From Qipengyuania flava (GTDB lineage: Bacteria > Pseudomonadota > Alphaproteobacteria > Sphingomonadales > Sphingomonadaceae), in NCBI RefSeq assembly GCF_019448255.1, contig NZ_CP080410.1:2728001-2792000 (forward strand): a DNA stretch of 64,000 nucleotides, in the 5' to 3' direction. Each line of letters opens with the position of its first letter. Position 1 is the first letter of the stretch. A program made the translations under genes and the position numbers. Shown here piece after piece: positions 59,045 to 64,000 of this stretch. The notes beneath the pieces were generated by a model that saw only the letters and a program-made list of their open reading frames with translations, did no database searches and was not told where the DNA came from.

Positions 59045-61879
59045 ATGGGTGAAACACCGCATCTCTACCTCGTCGACGGCTCGGCCTACATCTTTCGCGC
59101 CTATCACCGGCTGCCCCCGCTGACCGACCCCGAAGGCACGCCGGTGGGCGCCGTCTACGGCTACACCACCATGCTGTGGAAGCTGGCCGACGATCTCGAC
59201 AAGGCTGATGGCCCGACGCACCTGGCGGTGGTCCTCGACAAGTCGAGCAAGAGCTTCCGCAACGAGATCTACGACCAGTACAAGGCGAACCGCCCCCCTC
59301 CGCCCGAGGACCTGGTGCCGCAATTCCCGCTGATCCGCGACGCGACCCGCGCCTTCAGCCTGCCGCTGGTGGAAGAACCCGATGTCGAGGCGGACGACAT
59401 GATCGCCTCCTACGCCCGCGCCGCGCAGGATGCGGGCTGGAACGTCACCATTGTCTCCTCCGACAAGGACCTGATGCAGCTCGTCGGCGAGAAGGACGGC
59501 GCGCGCATCGACATGCTCGACACGATGAAGAACGCGCGTATCTATATCGAGGAAGTCGAAGAGAAGTTCGGCGTGCGCCCCGAACTGGTGGGCGACGTGC
59601 TCGCGCTAATGGGCGATTCGGTCGACAACATTCCCGGTATCTTCGGGGTCGGCCCGAAGACCGCGAGCAAGCTGATTGCCGAGCATGGCGATCTCACCGC
59701 CGCGCTCGATGCGGCGGAAGGGATGAAGAAGTCCAAGCTCAAGGAACGCCTGCTCGAGCACCGCGCGGACGCAGAGCTCAGCCGCGTGCTGGTGACGCTC
59801 AAAGAGGATTGCGCCCTGCCCATCGCGCTCGACGACATGAAGCTCGACGGCGTGCCCGACGAGCCGCTGGCCGAATTCCTCGCCAAGCATGGCTTTGCGA
59901 GCCTGCTGAAACGCCTCGATGCGGGAAGCGGCAGCCCGTCGCGGGCCACCGATCTCAACCCGGCCAAGCAGGACACCGCCGGTGCACCCGCGAGCCCGGA
60001 AGGCAACCGCCAGCCGCTGCCGGATTACCCCGCGATTGATCGTTCGGCCTATGAATGCGTCCAGACGATGGAGCGGCTCGAACACTGGATCGAGCGGGCC
60101 CACGCCGCACGCCTCGTCGCGGTCGATACCGAAACCAACAGCCTCGATGCCATCCGCGCGGACCTTGCTGGCATCAGTCTGGCGCTGGGCGCGAACGATG
60201 CCTGCTACATTCCGCTGGGCCATGGCGGCACCGACATGTTCGCCGAGAAGCCCGAGCAGGTCGATAAGACCGCTGCGCTGGAAGCCCTGAAGCCGCTGCT
60301 GGCGAGCGATGCGGTGCTCAAGGTCTTTCACAACGGCAAATACGACCTGAACGTCCTCGCTCGCAACGGCGTGCCGGTCGCCCCGATCGAGGACACGATG
60401 ATCATCAGCTTCGATCTCGATGCGGGCCGCCAGCTCGACGGGATCGGCGGCGGGCACGGAATGGACGAACTGGCCAACCGCCACCTTGGCCACACCTGCC
60501 TGACCTTCAAGGAGGTCTGCGGCACGGGCAAGAAGGCGATTCCCTTCGGCGAAGTCCCGCTCGACAAGGCAACCGAATACGCCGCCGAGGATGCCGACGT
60601 GACCTGGCGGCTCTACAAGCTTCTCAAGCCCCGACTTGCCACCGAAGGCGGCACGAAGGTCTACGAGCGGGTCGATCGCCCGCTGGTGCCGGTCGTCGCG
60701 CAGATGGAGCGGCACGGCATCAAGGTCGACCGCACACGGCTTGCCAAGCTGAGCGAGGAATTCGCCACCGAAACCGCGCGGCTGGAGAAGGAAATCCACG
60801 GCATCGCGGGGACCGAGTTCACCGTCGGCAGCCCCAAGCAGCTGGGCGAAGTGCTGTTCGATACGCTCGGCTACAAGGGCGGCAAGAAGGGCAAGAGCGG
60901 CCAGTATTCGACCGACCAGAGCGTGCTCGAACGCTTGTCGGGCGAAGGCGCGGAGATTGCCGACAAGGTGCTCGAGTGGCGCCAGCTGGCCAAGCTCAAG
61001 AGCACCTATACCGACGCGCTGCAGGAAGCGATCAACCCGGAGACAGGGCGCGTGCACACCAGCTACAGCCTGGTGGGCGCGCAGACCGGGCGCCTGTCCT
61101 CGACCGATCCGAACCTGCAGAACATCCCGATCCGCACCGAGATCGGCCGCCAGATCCGCGAGGCTTTCGTGGCCGAGGAGGGCAATGTCCTGCTCGCCGC
61201 CGACTATTCGCAGATCGAGTTGCGGCTAGCGGCGCATATGGCCAACGTCCCCAGCCTCAAGGAGGCCTTCGCCAACGGCGAGGACATTCACGCGCGCACC
61301 GCGACAGAGATGTTCGGCGAGGTCAATCGTGACACCCGCGGCCGTGCGAAGACGATCAACTTCGCAATCCTCTACGGCATCTCGCGCTGGGGGCTGGCCG
61401 GCCGCCTGGGCGTCGAGCCCGACGAAGCGCAGGCGATGATCGACACCTACTTCCAGCGCTTCCCCGGCATCCAGCGCTACATCATGGAAACGCTCGAAAC
61501 CGTGCGCGAGCAGGGCTATTCGGAAACGCTCTTCGGCCGCAAGACGTGGTTCCCGCGCATATCCTCCAAGAACCAGGCCGAGCGCCAGGGCAGCGAACGC
61601 GCCGCGATCAACGCGCCGATCCAGGGCACCAGCGCCGACATCATCAAACGCGCCATGGTGCGCATGATGCCGGCCCTTGAAGAGGCTGGCCTCGGCCATG
61701 TCCGCATGCTGCTGCAGGTGCACGACGAACTCGTCTTCGAACTGCCCGAAAGCGATGTCGAGGCGGCGAGCGAGGTGATCGAGCGGGTCATGGCCGGCGC
61801 GGCCGAGCCCTCGGTAACGCTCGATGTCCCGCTCGGCGTAGAGATCGGGACGGGCCTTAGCTGGGGAGCAGCGCACTGA
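59045..61879 (+). CDS. polA: DNA polymerase I
   Basis: 944 aa. The 5'-3' exonuclease domain (1-300), the 3'-5' exonuclease domain (about 345-540, with intact DTE in VAVDTETNSL and YAAEDADVTW) and the polymerase domain (560-944, with DYSQIELRLAAH motif A, RGRAKTINFAILYGISRWG finger helix and QVHDELVFE motif C) are complete. ATG at 59045. It ends in CTGA, overlapping a possible start of the next gene. Confidence 0.98.
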   Translation: MGETPHLYLVDGSAYIFRAYHRLPPLTDPEGTPVGAVYGYTTMLWKLADDLDKADGPTHLAVVLDKSSKSFRNEIYDQYKANRPPPPEDLVPQFPLIRDATRAFSLPLVEEPDVEADDMIASYARAAQDAGWNVTIVSSDKDLMQLVGEKDGARIDMLDTMKNARIYIEEVEEKFGVRPELVGDVLALMGDSVDNIPGIFGVGPKTASKLIAEHGDLTAALDAAEGMKKSKLKERLLEHRADAELSRVLVTLKEDCALPIALDDMKLDGVPDEPLAEFLAKHGFASLLKRLDAGSGSPSRATDLNPAKQDTAGAPASPEGNRQPLPDYPAIDRSAYECVQTMERLEHWIERAHAARLVAVDTETNSLDAIRADLAGISLALGANDACYIPLGHGGTDMFAEKPEQVDKTAALEALKPLLASDAVLKVFHNGKYDLNVLARNGVPVAPIEDTMIISFDLDAGRQLDGIGGGHGMDELANRHLGHTCLTFKEVCGTGKKAIPFGEVPLDKATEYAAEDADVTWRLYKLLKPRLATEGGTKVYERVDRPLVPVVAQMERHGIKVDRTRLAKLSEEFATETARLEKEIHGIAGTEFTVGSPKQLGEVLFDTLGYKGGKKGKSGQYSTDQSVLERLSGEGAEIADKVLEWRQLAKLKSTYTDALQEAINPETGRVHTSYSLVGAQTGRLSSTDPNLQNIPIRTEIGRQIREAFVAEEGNVLLAADYSQIELRLAAHMANVPSLKEAFANGEDIHARTATEMFGEVNRDTRGRAKTINFAILYGISRWGLAGRLGVEPDEAQAMIDTYFQRFPGIQRYIMETLETVREQGYSETLFGRKTWFPRISSKNQAERQGSERAAINAPIQGTSADIIKRAMVRMMPALEEAGLGHVRMLLQVHDELVFELPESDVEAASEVIERVMAGAAEPSVTLDVPLGVEIGTGLSWGAAH

Positions 61880-61923
61880 GCGAGATCGACCACCTCGTTG
61901 CGCGGACCCGCAACCCGCGCTGG

Positions 61924-63156
61924 ATGAACGTGGCGCTGCTGTCGGTGATCGCCGCGGCCATGTTCGCCACGCTGTTCTTTGCCTATCAGACGGTGGAGGC
62001 CGAGCGTGCCCAGCGCGTGCAGGTGGCCAAGACCAACGAGATCCTCCTCGAGCTTCGCCGCATCAACCGCGCGGCGTTGAACGGAGAGACGGGCCAGCGC
62101 GGCTATCTGATCACGCTCGACCGCCGTTACCTTGCGCCCTACCAGATCGGACGCGAGCAGATCGGCCCCTCGCTCGACCGGATCCGCGCGCTCATTGGCG
62201 ACAACGCGACGCCCCGCCAGACCGAGCTGATCGACCAGATCGATGCGCTCGCCCGGGCCAAGTTCGACGAGATGGCGGCCAGCGTGGAACTGCTGGAGAA
62301 CGGCCGCCTGCTCGACGCGCGCCGCGCCGTGCTGACCGACGAGGGAGTCGAGACGATGGAGCGCCTCGGCCGCGCCATTGCGGAGATGGAGGATATCGAG
62401 AACGAGATCCTCGCAGAGCGGACCGCCGAGGCTGCGCGTAGCGAAGCGCGGGTCCTGCCGCTGCTCGGCGCCCTGTTTGTCCTGCTGATCCTCGCCATGA
62501 TCGGCGGCACGCGCCTTGTGGGCCGGACCGCTCGGGCCGAGGCCGAAGCCGCGCAGGCCGCGGTTGTCAGCGAAGCGCGCGACCGCGCCGACCTCCTTGC
62601 ACGCGAGCTCAACCACCGGGTGAAGAACCTCTTCGCGGTGATCCTTGCGATCGTCCAGATGAGCGCGCGCGACAAGCCGGAGGCAAAGGAGGTGACCGAA
62701 AGCATCTCCCAGCGCATCCGCGCGCTGCTCACCGCGCACGAGGTCAGCCAGGGCGAACTCGACCGCCCCGTCGCCTCGCTCCGCTCGCTCGTCGAAACCT
62801 CGCTCGCACCCTACCGCTCGAGCAAGCATCCCGCCGAGATCGAAGGGCCCGACATCATGTTGCCGGCCAAACGCGTCACCCCGCTGGGCCTCGTATTGCA
62901 CGAGCTGACCACCAATGCGGTGAAATATGGCGCGTGGAAGAACGAAGGCACGGTCCATGTCAGTTGGACCGAGAAGGACGGCATGGTCACGCTGGTCTGG
63001 CGCGAAAGCGGGGCCGAGCTTGGCGAAATTCCCGAGCGCAAGGGCTTCGGCAGCATGCTCATGACCAGCGCCTCGCGCCAGTTCGGCGGCACGCTGGAGC
63101 GCAGCTTTACCGAAGACGGGCTGCGCGTTTCGATCGAGTTGCCGTCAGGCGACTAG
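61924..63156 (+). CDS. CHASE3 / HWE-type sensor histidine kinase
   Basis: 410 aa from the ATG at 61924. Membrane segment 4-22, a CHASE3 sensor (about 25-165), a second segment (177-195), then an HWE/HisKA_2 kinase: His231 in ELNHRVKNLFAV, HELTTNAVKYGAW (N box) and a short G region. No ribosome binding site precedes this ATG. An in-frame CTG at 61876 has GGGGAG 7 bases upstream and would add 16 residues. The cognate response regulator is not in the window. Confidence 0.88.
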   Translation: MNVALLSVIAAAMFATLFFAYQTVEAERAQRVQVAKTNEILLELRRINRAALNGETGQRGYLITLDRRYLAPYQIGREQIGPSLDRIRALIGDNATPRQTELIDQIDALARAKFDEMAASVELLENGRLLDARRAVLTDEGVETMERLGRAIAEMEDIENEILAERTAEAARSEARVLPLLGALFVLLILAMIGGTRLVGRTARAEAEAAQAAVVSEARDRADLLARELNHRVKNLFAVILAIVQMSARDKPEAKEVTESISQRIRALLTAHEVSQGELDRPVASLRSLVETSLAPYRSSKHPAEIEGPDIMLPAKRVTPLGLVLHELTTNAVKYGAWKNEGTVHVSWTEKDGMVTLVWRESGAELGEIPERKGFGSMLMTSASRQFGGTLERSFTEDGLRVSIELPSGD

Positions 63157-63194
63157 GCTTGCGTTTGAACCGGCAGGTCCATACCTCGGCGCGC

Positions 63195-64000
63195 ATGCAA
63201 GAATTCCTCGATCCGCAGAACTGGCTCATCACGACGGAAACGGTTATCCTGACAGCGCTCGGACTGGTCATCCCCGTCCTCATCGCGCTGGCGGTGCACT
63301 GGTTCCTGTTCAAGATCCTCAAGAAGATCGTCTCGGCGACCCCTTACCTCCTCGACGATGCGATCGTCGAACGCATGTATCGCCCCATGCGCTGGGCCAT
63401 GGCGGGCTTCGCCCTGTCGATCGCCGCGCATGCCGACGCGCTGGTGGGTGCGGGTTGGGACGAGGCGGCCAAATGGCTGACCCCGGTCCTGCTGGGATGG
63501 GTTGCCTATTCGCTGATCGGGGCGATCGCGAAGGGGCTGGAAGACGATGTCGAGAGCCGGATCGATGCCGTCGCGGCGCGGTCCTACAGCACGCGCATCT
63601 CGATCCTAACCCGGACGGCGAAGGTCGCGGTGATCATCATCACCATTGCCCTCGTCATGCTCAACGTGCCCGGCGTGCGCGATATCGGCGTGACCATGAT
63701 GGCTTCGGCCGGCCTCGCCGCGCTGGCCGTCGGCGCCGCCGCGCAGCCGGCACTGAAATCGCTTATCGCTGGTCTGCAGATGGCCATCACCCAACCGCTT
63801 AGGATCGGCGACCTCGTGCTGGTCGACGGACAGGCGGGCCGCGTGGAGGAAATCCGCATGAGCTTCGTCACCGTGCGCACCTGGGACGAGCGCGTGCTCG
63901 TGGTGCCCACCAGCCGCTTCCTCGATGAAAGCTTCGAGAACTGGTCGCGGGTCAACGAGCAGCTGACCGGCCCGGTCATGCTCCACCTCGACCCGATTGC
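63195..64000 (+). CDS. MscS-family mechanosensitive channel, 3' end beyond the window
   Basis: Open from the ATG at 63195 to the right edge; 268 residues visible. Three or more membrane segments (about 17-40, 70-90, 97-115 and 140-165) lead into the MscS pore helix and beta domain: ASAGLAALAVGAAAQPALKS (about 174-193), then PLRIGDLVLVDGQAG and VEEIRMSFVTVRTWDERVLVVP. It relieves osmotic downshock. C-terminus missing. Confidence 0.93.
   Translation, partial: MQEFLDPQNWLITTETVILTALGLVIPVLIALAVHWFLFKILKKIVSATPYLLDDAIVERMYRPMRWAMAGFALSIAAHADALVGAGWDEAAKWLTPVLLGWVAYSLIGAIAKGLEDDVESRIDAVAARSYSTRISILTRTAKVAVIIITIALVMLNVPGVRDIGVTMMASAGLAALAVGAAAQPALKSLIAGLQMAITQPLRIGDLVLVDGQAGRVEEIRMSFVTVRTWDERVLVVPTSRFLDESFENWSRVNEQLTGPVMLHLDPI

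Overview
The window is dense (about 92% coding), GC-rich chromosomal DNA from an alphaproteobacterium. The best fit is the order Sphingomonadales, family Erythrobacteraceae (Erythrobacter, Qipengyuania or Altererythrobacter-like). The evidence is the codon use, a GapR (DUF2312) gene, a DUF1244 gene, an NDUFA9-like epimerase, an HWE-type histidine kinase, and RpoB/RpoC of the size and N-terminus typical of that order. This placement is inferred from protein character alone. I see no insertion sequence, prophage, CRISPR array or integrase.

Layout. 0-5.8 kb: a secreted protein cut by the left edge, an apparently exported TPR-CHAT caspase-like protein, two small membrane proteins and a divergent LysR regulator. 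5.8-19.5 kb: tRNA-Leu(CAG) and metabolic genes, including an NDUFA9-like epimerase, a dienelactone hydrolase, a PQQ/haem alcohol dehydrogenase lipoprotein, an FAD monooxygenase, purU, a nitronate-monooxygenase-like enzyme, purT, lysC, ubiG and an exported GDPD. 19.4-25.8 kb: ArsC-like protein, a sigma-54-type promoter in front of two tandem 36-residue hydrophobic miniproteins, ruvC / 33-aa membrane peptide / yebC, a CPBP protease, ybjQ, gapR, DUF1244 and pyk. 25.8-31.3 kb: an OYE-type reductase, gltX and a GGDEF-EAL protein. 31.4-40.0 kb: rpoC and rpoB on the minus strand. 40.4-43.3 kb: a LuxR-VOC fusion, a DUF2975/HTH pair with three operator-like repeats, a membrane protein and a methyltransferase. 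43.7-48.9 kb: rplJ-rplL on the plus strand, a MATE transporter, and CIRCE-groES-groEL. 49-57.3 kb: Asp/Asn hydroxylase-like protein, DUF1963 protein, DUF305-LVIVD protein, an acyl-CoA dehydrogenase coupled to a phosphotransferase-DUF6285 fusion, and a host-attachment-like protein. 57.4-64 kb: class-A-beta-lactamase-like hydrolase, an Ala/Glu-rich lipoprotein, polA, an HWE kinase and an MscS channel cut by the right edge.

How genes work together. PurU releases formate from 10-formyl-THF and PurT consumes formate in purine synthesis; they lie 3 kb apart. lysC and purT overlap as GTGA and are probably translationally coupled. The phosphotransferase-DUF6285 / acyl-CoA dehydrogenase pair resembles LvaA, LvaB and LvaC of Pseudomonas levulinate catabolism and mammalian ACAD10/ACAD11, so it probably removes the hydroxyl of 4-hydroxyacyl-CoAs. 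groESL carries both an HrcA operator and a heat-shock-like promoter.

Most novel items: the two miniproteins behind the sigma-54-type promoter, the kinase-DUF6285/dehydrogenase module, the three TATCG-N5-CGATA operators, the separation and opposite orientation of rplJL and rpoBC, and the DUF305-propeller protein. Several genes have starts other than ATG: TTG for lysC and the 115-aa gene, GTG for purT and DUF1963, and possibly CTG for the kinase after polA.
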